NCBI GenBank assembly: GCA_902812365.1
Contig: CADDZC010000007.1
Coordinates: 23,366-87,365 of the forward strand
DNA length: 64,000 nt
Source: Acidobacteriota bacterium
GTDB lineage: Bacteria; Acidobacteriota; Terriglobia; UBA7540
Reading direction: 5' to 3'
Below the pieces are notes generated by a model. It made no database searches, had not been told where the DNA came from, and worked only from the letters and a program-made list of their open reading frames with translations. Each line of letters starts with the position of its first letter. The first letter of the stretch is position 1. A program made the translations under genes and the position numbers. Of this stretch, positions 11,195 through 20,422 are shown in pieces.

Positions 11195-12082
11195 TCAAGC
11201 CGCTCCTTGATCATGGACTCGGCTGATGACCGACAAAACGGGACGGGGCGAATTACGGATCACTGCCTCGGTGGTCGAGCCGAAAAGAATGCTGCTCAGC
11301 ACGCTGCGCGGCCGGGCATCCACCACCACTAGATCCGGCCGAGATTCCTCGATGTAGGCGACGGCCTGGGCGGCTGGATCGCCGGTGCGCACGGACTCCT
11401 GGATCGAGCACCGGCCCGGCAGGTCCGGCGGAACCCAATCGCAGAGCTGCTGCCGGATATCACCCAGGCGAGCCGCGCTGCTCGCCCCAGCCGAAACCAC
11501 GTGCAGAAGCACGAGCTCGGCTCCCGTCCTTTCCGCTAAACTGGCTGCATGCGCCAGTCCGGGGCCTGCGGCGTCCTTTAAATCCACCAGGTAAAGAATT
11601 CGCTTCAGCGTGTCCGGGACCGCTGCCGGGTGGATTCGAGGCCCCACCGTAACCACCGGCATTTCCGCCTGCCGCAGGACGCTTTCCATCACCGAACCCA
11701 GCCGCAAACGGCTCAAGCCCGTTCGTCCGTGAGTGCCCATGGTCACCAGATCCACCTTAAAATTGCGAATCTCGCGGAAAATGACGGTGACCGGGTCGCC
11801 TTCCGTGAGCACTGAAATCCAGCGGATATCCGTTGGCAATTGTTTGGCTGCATACTCGTGAAGATACGCCCGCGCCGCCTTAGCGCCCTTGCGAAGCTGG
11901 GTTTCGAGGCTCTGCGTTTGGGCGGCCGTGAAATACAGCGGTACCTCGAAACTCTGGGCGTGTAGTACCACAACTTCGGCATCGAAGGGCCTGGCCACGA
12001 GGGCCGCCACGCGCAGCGCGGCGGCCGAGGTTTCGCTGAAGTCGACCGGGCATAAAATGCGTTTGGGATTGAACGGTGTCAT
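11195..12082 (-). CDS. Tandem universal stress protein
   Basis: A 295-aa cytoplasmic protein made of two UspA domains. The first begins KRILCPVDFSETSAAALRVA and ends with the ATP-binding motif MGTHGRTGLSRLRLGS (G-2x-G-9x-G-S). The second (KRILYLVDLKDAAGPGLAHA) ends in VVDARPRSVLSSILFGS, where the glycine pattern is degenerate, so it may not bind nucleotide. The open frame runs 103 codons further upstream, but ATG at 12082 has GGAGGAGAG directly in front and gives a normal N-terminus. It is the first gene of the efflux operon and diverges from a sigma factor gene across 317 bp. Confidence 0.9.
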   Translation of the reverse strand: MTPFNPKRILCPVDFSETSAAALRVAALVARPFDAEVVVLHAQSFEVPLYFTAAQTQSLETQLRKGAKAARAYLHEYAAKQLPTDIRWISVLTEGDPVTVIFREIRNFKVDLVTMGTHGRTGLSRLRLGSVMESVLRQAEMPVVTVGPRIHPAAVPDTLKRILYLVDLKDAAGPGLAHAASLAERTGAELVLLHVVSAGASSAARLGDIRQQLCDWVPPDLPGRCSIQESVRTGDPAAQAVAYIEESRPDLVVVDARPRSVLSSILFGSTTEAVIRNSPRPVLSVISRVHDQGAA

Positions 12083-12355
12083 CTCTCCTCCGCCGTCGAT
12101 GCATGCGTTCCGTCCTGAGACGTAACCGGAAGCCCTGGAACTCGCGGCCTCTTCAACTGAAAATGCCTCTATCTCATTGCCACCCGGCTGTCCGGCGCGA
12201 TCAGTGCCGCGTCCCTGTGAGCGGCCAAAGCTGCCCGCCTTCCATCGGATAAATGCAAAGGCCTGGAAAAGGTAACAAGTGCCGTCCTCCTGGCCTGAAC
12301 AGCATTCGTCCCGGCGGGCTCCGGGCCGGAGCGGATGTCCACACTTCGGTACAAC

Positions 12356-12384
12356 TTGGAGAGGTAGCCAGCCGCTGCTACAAT
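12356..12384 (+). promoter_or_regulatory. Possible sigma-70 promoter for the sigma factor gene
   Basis: TTGGAG at 12356-12361 and TACAAT at 12379-12384 are spaced by 17 bp. The -10 box matches five of six consensus positions and the -35 box about three. Transcription would begin only about 9 bases before the ATG at 12400, so the leader would be almost absent. The rest of the 317-bp gap between the stress-protein gene and this sigma factor shows no other clear element. Confidence 0.35.
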
Positions 12385-12399
12385 GTCCCAAGGCCAGCG

Positions 12400-13008
12400 A
12401 TGAACCAACGGATCTTCCAGGCTGTCGAACAGTTAAAGGCGGGTGACGCCGGCAGCTTCCGCAAGGCCCTGGAATCGCTGACGGGAACAGCGTTTGCCTT
12501 CGCCAAAAAGGTTTGTGGAAATGCGGACGATGCCGAGGATATTGCCCAGGAAACCATGCTTCAGTTGGTCCCTTCCGTCCATAAGTTCTCGGACGCTCGC
12601 CGGCTCGGCGTGTGGCTTTATAAGGTAGCCAAGACGCGGTGCCTGATGAGCCGCCGAATGGGCAAGTTTGCCCCGGCTCGAATCCTTCGGTTGGATGACC
12701 GGATGCCTTCGCCCGCGGACGCAGCCCGCCTGGCGAAAAATCGGTGGCCCGTCAGTCCTGAGGAGGTCGTCCTGCGCGCCGAGTTGCGGGAGCAACTCGA
12801 ACGCGCCATCCTCAAACTGCCGGAACGTTACCGCCTCGTGGTGGTGCTCCGGGACATCGAACAGCTTGATGTCCGCGAAACGGCCGCGGCGCTCGGAATT
12901 TCCCCGGCCGCTGTGAAGATGCGCTTGCACCGAGGACGTATGTTTCTACGCAACGAATTGGATGAGTACTTGCATTCGTTATCCTCGAAGGACGGCCGCC
13001 GTGGCTAA
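12400..13008 (+). CDS. ECF-type RNA polymerase sigma factor
   Basis: A 202-aa extracytoplasmic-function sigma factor with region 2 (DAEDIAQETMLQLVPSVHKF, with the typical DAED...QE motif) and region 4 (LPERYRLVVVLRDIEQLDVRE, then the recognition helix region ISPAAVKMRLHRGR). There is no C-terminal extension. The ATG at 12400 is preferred over the longer open frame because it gives the normal N-terminus and has AAGG nearby. Its last 8 bases overlap the start of a zinc anti-sigma gene, so the two are co-translated. It diverges from the usp-tolC-RND operon, which is the obvious candidate target; that is inferred. Confidence 0.92.
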   Translation: MNQRIFQAVEQLKAGDAGSFRKALESLTGTAFAFAKKVCGNADDAEDIAQETMLQLVPSVHKFSDARRLGVWLYKVAKTRCLMSRRMGKFAPARILRLDDRMPSPADAARLAKNRWPVSPEEVVLRAELREQLERAILKLPERYRLVVVLRDIEQLDVRETAAALGISPAAVKMRLHRGRMFLRNELDEYLHSLSSKDGRRG

Positions 13009-13312
13009 TCCAGGGTGTAGGGAGCTTTTTGCGGTGCTTTCCGAATTTTTAGACGGTGAGCTTTCGGCGGCAGATTGCCGGTGGCTGAAGCGACATCTGC
13101 GGGGTTGCCAACCCTGCCTGGCGTACCTCAAGACTCTGGAAACCACGGCCGGCGCCTGCCGAAAGCTGGGCGAGACGGGAACGGCGCCGCCCGAGTTGGT
13201 TCGCAGAATTCTGCGTCTCCTGCAAGATCAGAAGTTCCAAGGCTCTAACGGCGCGACGCCGCCCGGGAGAGCGCGCCGGTTCCGGCGAGTCTCAGGGAAG
13301 AATCGGTGTTGA
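13001..13312 (+). CDS. Zinc-binding anti-sigma factor (zf-HC2/ZAS)
   Basis: A 103-aa protein starting at GTG 13001 inside the end of the sigma factor gene (GTGGCTAA). It carries the complete zinc anti-sigma motif C6-x25-H32-x3-C36-x2-C39, seen as HLRGCQPC. No membrane segment follows, so it is a soluble cytoplasmic anti-sigma factor. Such ZAS proteins hold their cognate sigma factor and often release it when thiols are oxidised or zinc is lost, a family property not shown here. The basic C-terminal tail (RARRFRRVSGKNR) is unremarkable. The 184 bases after it hold no evident gene. Confidence 0.88.
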   Translation: MANPGCRELFAVLSEFLDGELSAADCRWLKRHLRGCQPCLAYLKTLETTAGACRKLGETGTAPPELVRRILRLLQDQKFQGSNGATPPGRARRFRRVSGKNRC

Positions 13313-13496
13313 GCATCCAGCGGACTTGCCCTCGACGCAGTTCGATGCTGCTCAAGCGGGGAGCCGCCGTGGTGGGAAGGAATGAAAGCCGACTGCATCG
13401 TTCCCACGGCGCCGCATTTCTGATCCATCGGACCCGCGAAGCGCCTGTTGGGAGGATGCGCGGTTTGGGAGGTTGATCGCCCCGCTGCCCACTGGC

Positions 13497-14423
13497 TCAG
13501 GCGGAGAACAGACTTCGGAGGACAAACCAGGCATTGGCCGGTCGCTCCGCCAGCCGCCGCATATACCAAGGGAACCAGCAACTTCCGTAGGTGATGAGCA
13601 CCCGCACCTTCCATCCCTCTTGCGCCAGCCGGATTTGGTGCGCGGCTTCGATGCCGTAGAGCATCTGGAACTCTAAACTCTGGCGGTCGATTCCCTGAGC
13701 CCGTACGTAGTCAGTGATACGGGCGATTAGGCGGCGATCATGAGTCGCCATGGCGGCGCGAACGCGCGCACGACGGGCTTCCGGGCTGAGCAGTCGTCGG
13801 GCCAGGGCCCAGTAATTCTTGTCCACGTCGCGCTTTCTCGGAAAGGCCCGGTCCGCCGGTTCCCGGTACGCCCCTTTGACCAGCCGAATGGCCGCGCCCA
13901 TCGGAAGCAGCGACTCTAGATCGTTCGCAGTGCGATACAGATACGCTTGCAGACACACGCCGACGTTCGAATGCGCCTGCCGCGCCCGCCGGTACAGATC
14001 CAGCGTGGCCTCGACATAGGGGCTGGCCTCCATGTCGATCCACACCATCCTTTGGCCGGCGTGGACGATGATTTGCGTCAAGTTTTCGTAGCTCAGCGCC
14101 GGATCGATGTCGAGACCGAGCTGCGTCAGCTTGACGGAAAGTTCCGTGTCGAGCTGACAGGCGCCAACGCGGTCGATCACGCCCAGGTAGTGCCGAGTGA
14201 CGGCGGCGGCCTCCGTTCGGTCGGTCACATTTTCACCGAGATACGTGAAGACGGTTTCAATGGAACGCTCGCGGAGCCGGGAGGCAGCGGCGAGAGCGTC
14301 CTCTACGGTCTCCCCCGGCATGAAACGTGACACTGCGCGGCGTACGCACCGGTAGCGCGGCGCTTGCTCCTTGAGCCATCGATTGCGTGAACAGGCGAGA
14401 AAAAAACTGCGTAAGATCGTCAC
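13497..14423 (-). CDS. Proline dehydrogenase
   Basis: A monofunctional FAD-dependent proline dehydrogenase of 308 aa, which oxidises L-proline to pyrroline-5-carboxylate. The barrel motifs WIDMEASPYVEATLDLYR, IRLVKGAY and FQMLYGIE are present, as is the substrate-binding signature YMRRLAERP near the C-terminus. The GTG start at 14423 has GGAG a few bases upstream and gives the usual N-terminus (TILRSFFLACSRNRWLK). The frame continues 33 codons upstream to 14522, but that part does not resemble the family. The matching P5C dehydrogenase is not in the window. Confidence 0.9.
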   Translation of the reverse strand: MTILRSFFLACSRNRWLKEQAPRYRCVRRAVSRFMPGETVEDALAAASRLRERSIETVFTYLGENVTDRTEAAAVTRHYLGVIDRVGACQLDTELSVKLTQLGLDIDPALSYENLTQIIVHAGQRMVWIDMEASPYVEATLDLYRRARQAHSNVGVCLQAYLYRTANDLESLLPMGAAIRLVKGAYREPADRAFPRKRDVDKNYWALARRLLSPEARRARVRAAMATHDRRLIARITDYVRAQGIDRQSLEFQMLYGIEAAHQIRLAQEGWKVRVLITYGSCWFPWYMRRLAERPANAWFVLRSLFSA

Positions 14424-14736
14424 TAGTCTCCGCTCGTTGCGTCCCGCGAATCTCAAAACGCCGCCTGATTCGCGCCCCGCGACGGCCGCTCTATTTAACT
14501 GCCAAAGGGTAATGCTGTTCAACCTGCCGGCTTCGGTTTCCGCGCGAGGTTGGTTCCTAAGCCGTTCGCATCACCGGACCTCGCCGCCATCGCCACCGGA
14601 AACAGCCGCGCCCGGCTGGACGGCTGATGAGGCCTTGCCCTGACCCCGCCGGCGGCTTTCGGAACGAGGTTGCCCGGAATGAAAGGGGAAGAAATAAAAA
14701 TCAGCGAATTAGTTTGTTTAGGCATGGCGTCTAGCT

Positions 14737-14755
14737 GGTTGCCACTATTGCAACC
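14737..14755. promoter_or_regulatory. Dyad upstream of the TonB receptor gene
   Basis: GGTTGC and GCAACC form a perfect 6-bp inverted repeat around CACTATT, about 90 bp before the receptor start. It could be an operator or a small hairpin. It is the only distinct element seen in the 420-bp gap between the divergent proline dehydrogenase and receptor genes (14424-14843), apart from two loosely similar GC-rich stretches near 14520-14560 and 14650-14680. Confidence 0.3.
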
Positions 14756-14843
14756 TGGTTCCGATCTCGATAGGCTTCGCCGCGCGTCGGGTTTTGGGTC
14801 TCGAAGATGGTAAGAGCACTTCTGCTGGAGCACGGAGGTTTGT

Positions 14844-17800
14844 GTGAAGCGCGGGATCGTAGTGATGTTGATGGCCGCCTGGGTAGGTGCGGTCGCACCG
14901 ACCCCGGCGCAGGTCAGTGGCGCGCGTCTGGAGGGCATTGTCAGTGACCCCCAGGGATTGCCGTTGCCCCGGGTCAAGTTGGCGCTGACCGAAGTACGTA
15001 CCGGCTTTGCTCGCTCCACCCAAACCTCCGTGGCCGGAACGTACGAGTTCCCCGGTCTCAACCCCGGCTCCTATCGGCTGAGTGTGGTTGCCCCGGGCTT
15101 TGCCAGTAGGACGGAGGACGTGACGCTCGAGGTCAATCAATCCCTGCGGCTGGACGTCAGCCTTAAGGTTGGTCAGGTGAACCAACAGGTGGAGGTGGTC
15201 GGGACCGTGCAAATGCTGCGGACGACCGACGCGAGTCTGGGTGAGGTGATCGAGCCCACCCTTACTCAGGAACTCCCTTTGAACGGCCGCCATTTGCTTG
15301 ATCTCGCTCTGCTGGCGCCGAGTGCCCACGCCGGCTCTGGAGCGCAAACGGGGACGGCCAATCCGCTTTACTGGCGGCCCTCTCAGAATTCGGCTCTGAG
15401 CGTCGGCGGGGGGCGTCCCAACGCCAACTACTTTTTGCTCGACGGAGCCACCGACACCGACCCCACGTTCAATACCCTGGCCTTCAGTCCTTCGCCGGAC
15501 GCCGTACGGGAATTCAAAGTGCAGACGGGCAGCTACTCCGCCGAATTCGGCGGCGCGGGTGGGGCGCAGATCAATATCGTAACCAAGTCGGGTGGCAACA
15601 AACTGCACGGCGACCTCTATGAGTTCATTCGCAACAGCGCGCTAGATGCCCGCTCGCTCAACGATCCCAGCCAGATTCCTCACCTGGCTCAAAATCAGTT
15701 CGGCGCCTCGTTGGGCGGTCCGATTCATCAGAACCGCACCTTTTTCTTTGTCAACTATGAGGGCTTTCGGCTCGGCAATGGGGTGAGCCAAGTGGAGACC
15801 GTGCCGACGATGGCAGAACGGATGGGAGACTTCAGCCAGAGCGGTGTGGCGATTTACAACCCCTTCAGTTCTCGTCCCAACCCCGCCTACGACCCCTCCC
15901 GGCCGGCCGGCCCAGCGAATCCTCAGGTGTTGCGTGATCCTTTCCCGGGCAACATGATTCCTTCCAACCTGATGAATCCGGTGGCTGTGGCGGTGCTCGC
16001 CGTCGTACCGCTGCCGAACATGAGCTCAAGCACGGCCGGTTCGAGTATGAGCGGCATGGGAATGGGCCCAGGACCGGGGAACGGCACCGGCCCTGATTCG
16101 AACAACTACCTGGACCTACGCACCAATCGGAACTCGTCGGATCAGGGAACGGTGCGGGTGGACCATGACTTTAGGCGCGGCGATACTCTTTTTGCTCGCT
16201 ACTCGCTCGGCCAGGAGCGTGACTTTACGCCTCAAAACTTGCCCGGTTTCGGCGCCTTTGACAGTAACCAGGCCCAGAATCTGACGGTGACCGATACCCA
16301 TATTATTTCTTCCGCCTCCGTGAATACAGCTTGGTTCGGCCTCTCACGCCTGTCGATGCACCGCTATTCTGAAAACAACTTTACTCACGATTACGTGGAT
16401 CAGCTTGGCATCCAGGGCGTCGGTTTCGGTGGCAAAGGTGCCTGGGGCATGCCTTGGTTCGCGGTGCAAGGCTACGACGGAATCGGAGATTCATTTGCCG
16501 CCACCCCGGTCCAGGATTGGGATACCGTCCTGCAGATCGGGGACATCCTGAATCGCCAACTGGGCCGGCACGCCCTGAAACTGGGCGGCGACTTCCGGCG
16601 ATTTATTTGGCCGATGTGGGGGTTCTTTCAGAATCGCGGTTACTACCAGTTCACCAACGGCTTTACGACCCGAACCGCCACCAACGACCGTACGGGAGCG
16701 GCGCTGGCCAGCTTTCTGCTGGGGTTGCCCGTGGTCAAGCAGCGGCAGGCGGGGATCCCGGTGATGGACTTGCGACAGTCGTATGTGGACGGTTTCGTCC
16801 AGGACGACTGGCGAGCTACCCATAATACGACCGTCAACCTCGGGTTACGCTATGAATTCTCCACGCCCCTCGCCGATGTCTCTCATCCCAACAGTAATTT
16901 GATCTTTCAAAACGGCCGGCCGTACGCGTTCGTCGGCGGCGAGCTTGGGATGCCGCGAGGATTGATGTACCCGAACTACTGGAACCTGGCACCACGCGTC
17001 GGTTTCGCCCACGTGGTTCAGGGGCGATTTGGGTTCGTCGTCCGCGGAGCTTATGGCCTCTTCTTCACTCCGATTGACATGAACACTTTCTGTAACCAGC
17101 GGCACGTGCCGCCCCTCGTCTTCGCCGAGACCGATCAGAGCGATAACTTCACGTCCAGCCTGACGGGGTTTAACTTTGCGCCGGCCGCGCTGGGTGTCAC
17201 CACGATCAGTTTTGCATCCGCCGATCCCCATAGCCCGCCGGAATACATCAACCAGTGGAGTTTCTCGATCGAGAGGACTCTGCCGGCCAAAGCGGTCCTC
17301 GAAGTCGGTTACCAGGGTTCGCGGGGCATCCACTTGCAGCGAGCTCACCTGATTAACAACGCCCTGCCGGGTCCGGGTCCCATCGGCCCGCGCCGCCCCT
17401 ACTCGAAGATCAGTTTTCTGCCCGGCACCGTGCTTCCCAGCAACGTCAATGTGGTCAGCCTGACGTTTCCGGTCTCGGCGATTAACTGGCTCGAGAACAC
17501 TGCCCAAAGTTGGTACGACGCGGGGTGGGTCGACGTGCGCCGGCGCTTTGACCGAGGCCTGACCTTTCTCGCCAATTACACTTATGCCAAGAGCCTTACC
17601 AACGCGCCGGATTTTCGCTCGCCGATGGACGAGTCGGCAATCCCTCAGAACAACAACGACTTGAATGCTGAAAAAGGCCTCGCCTGCGACCTCCGCCACC
17701 GGCTCACTGCAAGTGTGGTTTACGACTGGCCAGGTTGGAAAAACGGGCTTTGGGTCGAGCGTTTCACCTCCGGGTGGAGCTTGGCCACCGTATTCCAGGC

Positions 17801-18224
17801 AGAGAGCGGCTACCCCTTTACCATCTCCGTGTTTGGCGACACCGCCAACAGCGGAACGCTGCTCGGCGAGAATCCCATTCGCGCCAACGCCACCGGTCAG
17901 CCTGTTTTCCCCGCGGGCACGCGCCGGGCAGCAGAGTGGTTTAACCCCGCGGCGTTCGTGGTTCCGCCGGCGTATCAATTTGGCAACGTAGGGCGCAACA
18001 CGGTGGAAGGCCCCGCGATGCAATTGCTGGACCTGGCGGTGACGCGCGAGTTCCGGCTGAATGAGGCAATGCGGTTCCAGTTCCGGGCCGAGCTGTTTAA
18101 CGCCCTCAACCACACCAATCTCGGCACCCCTAACCGCTTTGTCAACACGCCCCAGTTCAGCACGATTACCATGGCCATGCACCCGGGACGCGAAATCCAG
18201 TTGAGCGGGCGGGTGACCTTTTAG
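14844..18224 (+). CDS. Oar-like TonB-dependent receptor with carboxypeptidase-regulatory domain
   Basis: An intact 1126-aa outer-membrane receptor. It starts at GTG 14844 with CGGAGG about seven bases before, followed by a signal peptide ending near PTPAQ. Residues about 28-115 form the carboxypeptidase-regulatory Ig-like domain (RLEGIVSDPQGLPLPRVKL). The plug follows (ELPLNGRHLLDLALLAPSA; NYFLLDGATDTD; AQINIVTKSGGN), then a long barrel ending in F (SGRVTF). The family imports large or complex substrates in Acidobacteriota; the ligand here is unknown. An unusual Met/Gly/Pro/Ser-rich insert lies at roughly residues 392-417. No exoenzyme gene adjoins it. It serves as the intact comparison for the broken receptor at the window start. 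Confidence 0.92.
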   Translation: MKRGIVVMLMAAWVGAVAPTPAQVSGARLEGIVSDPQGLPLPRVKLALTEVRTGFARSTQTSVAGTYEFPGLNPGSYRLSVVAPGFASRTEDVTLEVNQSLRLDVSLKVGQVNQQVEVVGTVQMLRTTDASLGEVIEPTLTQELPLNGRHLLDLALLAPSAHAGSGAQTGTANPLYWRPSQNSALSVGGGRPNANYFLLDGATDTDPTFNTLAFSPSPDAVREFKVQTGSYSAEFGGAGGAQINIVTKSGGNKLHGDLYEFIRNSALDARSLNDPSQIPHLAQNQFGASLGGPIHQNRTFFFVNYEGFRLGNGVSQVETVPTMAERMGDFSQSGVAIYNPFSSRPNPAYDPSRPAGPANPQVLRDPFPGNMIPSNLMNPVAVAVLAVVPLPNMSSSTAGSSMSGMGMGPGPGNGTGPDSNNYLDLRTNRNSSDQGTVRVDHDFRRGDTLFARYSLGQERDFTPQNLPGFGAFDSNQAQNLTVTDTHIISSASVNTAWFGLSRLSMHRYSENNFTHDYVDQLGIQGVGFGGKGAWGMPWFAVQGYDGIGDSFAATPVQDWDTVLQIGDILNRQLGRHALKLGGDFRRFIWPMWGFFQNRGYYQFTNGFTTRTATNDRTGAALASFLLGLPVVKQRQAGIPVMDLRQSYVDGFVQDDWRATHNTTVNLGLRYEFSTPLADVSHPNSNLIFQNGRPYAFVGGELGMPRGLMYPNYWNLAPRVGFAHVVQGRFGFVVRGAYGLFFTPIDMNTFCNQRHVPPLVFAETDQSDNFTSSLTGFNFAPAALGVTTISFASADPHSPPEYINQWSFSIERTLPAKAVLEVGYQGSRGIHLQRAHLINNALPGPGPIGPRRPYSKISFLPGTVLPSNVNVVSLTFPVSAINWLENTAQSWYDAGWVDVRRRFDRGLTFLANYTYAKSLTNAPDFRSPMDESAIPQNNNDLNAEKGLACDLRHRLTASVVYDWPGWKNGLWVERFTSGWSLATVFQAESGYPFTISVFGDTANSGTLLGENPIRANATGQPVFPAGTRRAAEWFNPAAFVVPPAYQFGNVGRNTVEGPAMQLLDLAVTREFRLNEAMRFQFRAELFNALNHTNLGTPNRFVNTPQFSTITMAMHPGREIQLSGRVTF

Positions 18225-18323
18225 ATTGGCCACCGCCACCGCCGGCTGACGTTCGACCCGTCGCCCCCCGGTTGATCGATACCCAAGAGAGCCCCTTCAA
18301 AACCCGGTGAGACGGCGCGAATC

Positions 18324-19022
18324 TCAGGCCAGGTCGAAAAGCAGGAATTCCGAAGGTTCCCGAGCCTGGATTTCGAGTTTCGGTTCGCCGCTGACCGCTG
18401 CGCCGTCTCCCCTCTCGAGAATTGTTCCGTTCACCGACAGGCTTCCGGCGGCCACCTGTAACCAGGCGTAGCGGCCGGGCGGCACGAGATGCGTCACCTG
18501 CCGCCCTGGCGCGAGCAATGAGGCGTACAGGTTCACATCCTGGTGGATGAGAAGTGAACCCTGCGCGTGGTCGTGGGAGGCAATCAGCCGGAGCGTGTTC
18601 CGCTTCTGCTCGTCATTAAATGTCATCTGCTCGTAGCCGGGTCTCAGATGGCGCCGCTCCGGCAAGATCCAGATTTGCAGGAGTCGCACCGGGTCGGTTT
18701 CCGAGGCGTTCAATTCGCTGTGTTCGATGCCGGAACCGGCCGTCATGCGCTGAACGTCGCCCCGCCGGATTATCCCGCCGCCGCCGGTGCTGTCCCGATG
18801 TTCAAGGGTGCCTTCGAGGATGTAAGTGATGATCTCCATATCGCGGTGCGGATGACGGCCGAAGCCTCGGCCGCCGGCGACCGTATCTTCGTTGATCACC
18901 CGCAGGGTGCGGAAGCCCATCTGGTCGGGATCGTAATAAGTGTCAAACGAAAACGTGTGGTAGGTGTCGAGCCAGCCGTGGTTGGCATGTCCTCGCTCGG
19001 CACTCCTTCGGATTGCGATCAT
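18324..19022 (-). CDS. Pirin family protein (YhhW-like)
   Basis: A 232-aa bicupin. The metal ligands known in E. coli YhhW, H57, H59, H101 and E103, occur here at exactly the same numbers (GRHPHRDME and GIEHSE). YhhW-type pirins show quercetin 2,3-dioxygenase activity in vitro; the physiological substrate is unknown. The open frame extends 41 codons upstream, but ATG at 19022 has GGGAGGAG in front and gives the canonical N-terminus MIAIRRSAERGHANHGWL. It converges with the receptor gene and lies 119 bp downstream of the amidohydrolase on the same strand. No terminator with a T-run is visible between the convergent genes. Confidence 0.9.
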   Translation of the reverse strand: MIAIRRSAERGHANHGWLDTYHTFSFDTYYDPDQMGFRTLRVINEDTVAGGRGFGRHPHRDMEIITYILEGTLEHRDSTGGGGIIRRGDVQRMTAGSGIEHSELNASETDPVRLLQIWILPERRHLRPGYEQMTFNDEQKRNTLRLIASHDHAQGSLLIHQDVNLYASLLAPGRQVTHLVPPGRYAWLQVAAGSLSVNGTILERGDGAAVSGEPKLEIQAREPSEFLLFDLA

Positions 19023-19141
19023 AGCTTTTCTCCTCCCCACTTTTGGACCGGTCGTCGTTCGTCCAGCATCGGTCGCCGCCGGCGTGTCGTCGAGCGTCTT
19101 TTCAGGGGTAGTGGTTTGGATGCGTGAAAGGCGCGGAGGAT

Positions 19142-20422
19142 TCAAGGAGTGCGTTCCAGGCTGCGATTCTCGGGTTCGACCGAATGAAGGGTGATTCCAG
19201 CGCGCACCGTGGCGACCGGAACCAGTCTCTGATCGCCGACCCGGGTGGCGCCGTCGGAATCCGTAAAGGTAAAGCGGCCCCGGACAAGATCAAAGACACT
19301 CACGTCAGCCTCGGCACCGGGTTTCAGCGTGCCAATGTCGGCGCCGAAGTCAAACACGCGCGACGCATTGGCGGTGGCGCGCCGTACGACCTCGGGCAGG
19401 CTCATGCCGAGCAGCAGGAACTTGGAAAGCGTGGTGGGAAGGTCATAGACCGGCCCGTGGAGGTTCGCCGTGTAGAGGTCGCTCGAGATGGTGTCAGGCA
19501 GGAAATTCTGCCGGAGGCACTTTTCCATGATCCCGAAGGAGAAACTGCCAGCGCCGTGTCCTACGTCAAACAGCACTCCTCGTTCGCGAGCCGCCCAGAC
19601 TTGCGGCAACACGCGGCCATGCTCATCCACAATGCCGTGTGGATGGCTGTTAAAGGTGTGGGTCACGACGTCACCCTTCTTCATCAGCGCCAGCAGCTTG
19701 GGCAGTGGGGTATACGATCCGCCGATATGAATCATCAGGGGCAGACCCGCATCGTCAGCTGCGGCCCGCGCCCGCTTCATCCCTTCGTAATCATTGGGGC
19801 CCGTGTATTGCTCTGAAAAGCGAATTTTGAAACCGACGACGAGGTCGCGATTCTCTTGCGCGGCTTTCACGGCCATCGACGGGACGCAATAACGCAGATC
19901 CTCGAGTTCGCCCATGTGCGGCGTCGATCCTGCGACCATGCCGATCGAGACCACGTGGAGCAGAGCGCGAATGCGCGTTTGCGCCTTCGAGATCACCCAG
20001 CGGCGAAACGCCGCGAAGGTCAGTGCGCCGGACGTGCCGGCGTCAACGACGGTGGTGACACCGCGATGGACGCAATAGGGGTCTGGCTCGATGCCATAAG
20101 GACCGACGTTAGCAAACACATGGGTGTGGAGGTCGATCAAGCCCGGGGTTACGACCTTCCCTGAAGCGTCCAGTACGTTACGGGCGTCTGAGGCGGGGAT
20201 GTTGCGAGCGACTCGGGCGATCTTGCCGCCTCGCACCGCGACGTCATTCGGGCTATCCAGGTCCTGGGTGGGGTCGACGACGCGTCCGCCCTTGATAACC
20301 AGATCATACGGCTTGCTCATCGGGGTGGGTAAAGCTCCGGCGACTGGCTTGGCAGCAACCGTCCGAGGCGCCACAGCCGCCAAGAATGGTAGTTGAGTCA
20401 ACATGCTGCGTCGAGTCATCAT
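19142..20422 (-). CDS. Exported amidohydrolase (dihydroorotase-like deacetylase family)
   Basis: A metal-dependent TIM-barrel hydrolase of about 426 aa. The strand-1 metal motif is DLHTHV; further metal/active-site positions lie in MIHIGG, VVTHTFN, DVGHGAG and SSDLY. The N-terminus MMTRRSMLTQLPFLAAVAP carries a twin-arginine motif and a hydrophobic stretch, so export through Tat is likely. This is unusual for a family whose relatives (dihydroorotases, amino-acid deacetylases) are mostly cytoplasmic. The ATG at 20422 is preferred over the longer frame because it places the Tat motif at the N-terminus; its ribosome site is weak. The substrate is not identifiable. It diverges from the cytochrome gene. 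Confidence 0.82.
   Translation of the reverse strand: MMTRRSMLTQLPFLAAVAPRTVAAKPVAGALPTPMSKPYDLVIKGGRVVDPTQDLDSPNDVAVRGGKIARVARNIPASDARNVLDASGKVVTPGLIDLHTHVFANVGPYGIEPDPYCVHRGVTTVVDAGTSGALTFAAFRRWVISKAQTRIRALLHVVSIGMVAGSTPHMGELEDLRYCVPSMAVKAAQENRDLVVGFKIRFSEQYTGPNDYEGMKRARAAADDAGLPLMIHIGGSYTPLPKLLALMKKGDVVTHTFNSHPHGIVDEHGRVLPQVWAARERGVLFDVGHGAGSFSFGIMEKCLRQNFLPDTISSDLYTANLHGPVYDLPTTLSKFLLLGMSLPEVVRRATANASRVFDFGADIGTLKPGAEADVSVFDLVRGRFTFTDSDGATRVGDQRLVPVATVRAGITLHSVEPENRSLERTP

Noticed and set aside
16845..18239. 464-codon open frame on the minus strand opposite the TonB receptor
   Set aside because: Low-complexity shadow of the receptor barrel; no signal, domain or ribosome site.
18567..19127. 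Long open frame on the + strand opposite the pirin gene
   Set aside because: Its translation has no family features, while the minus-strand protein carries all four pirin metal ligands.
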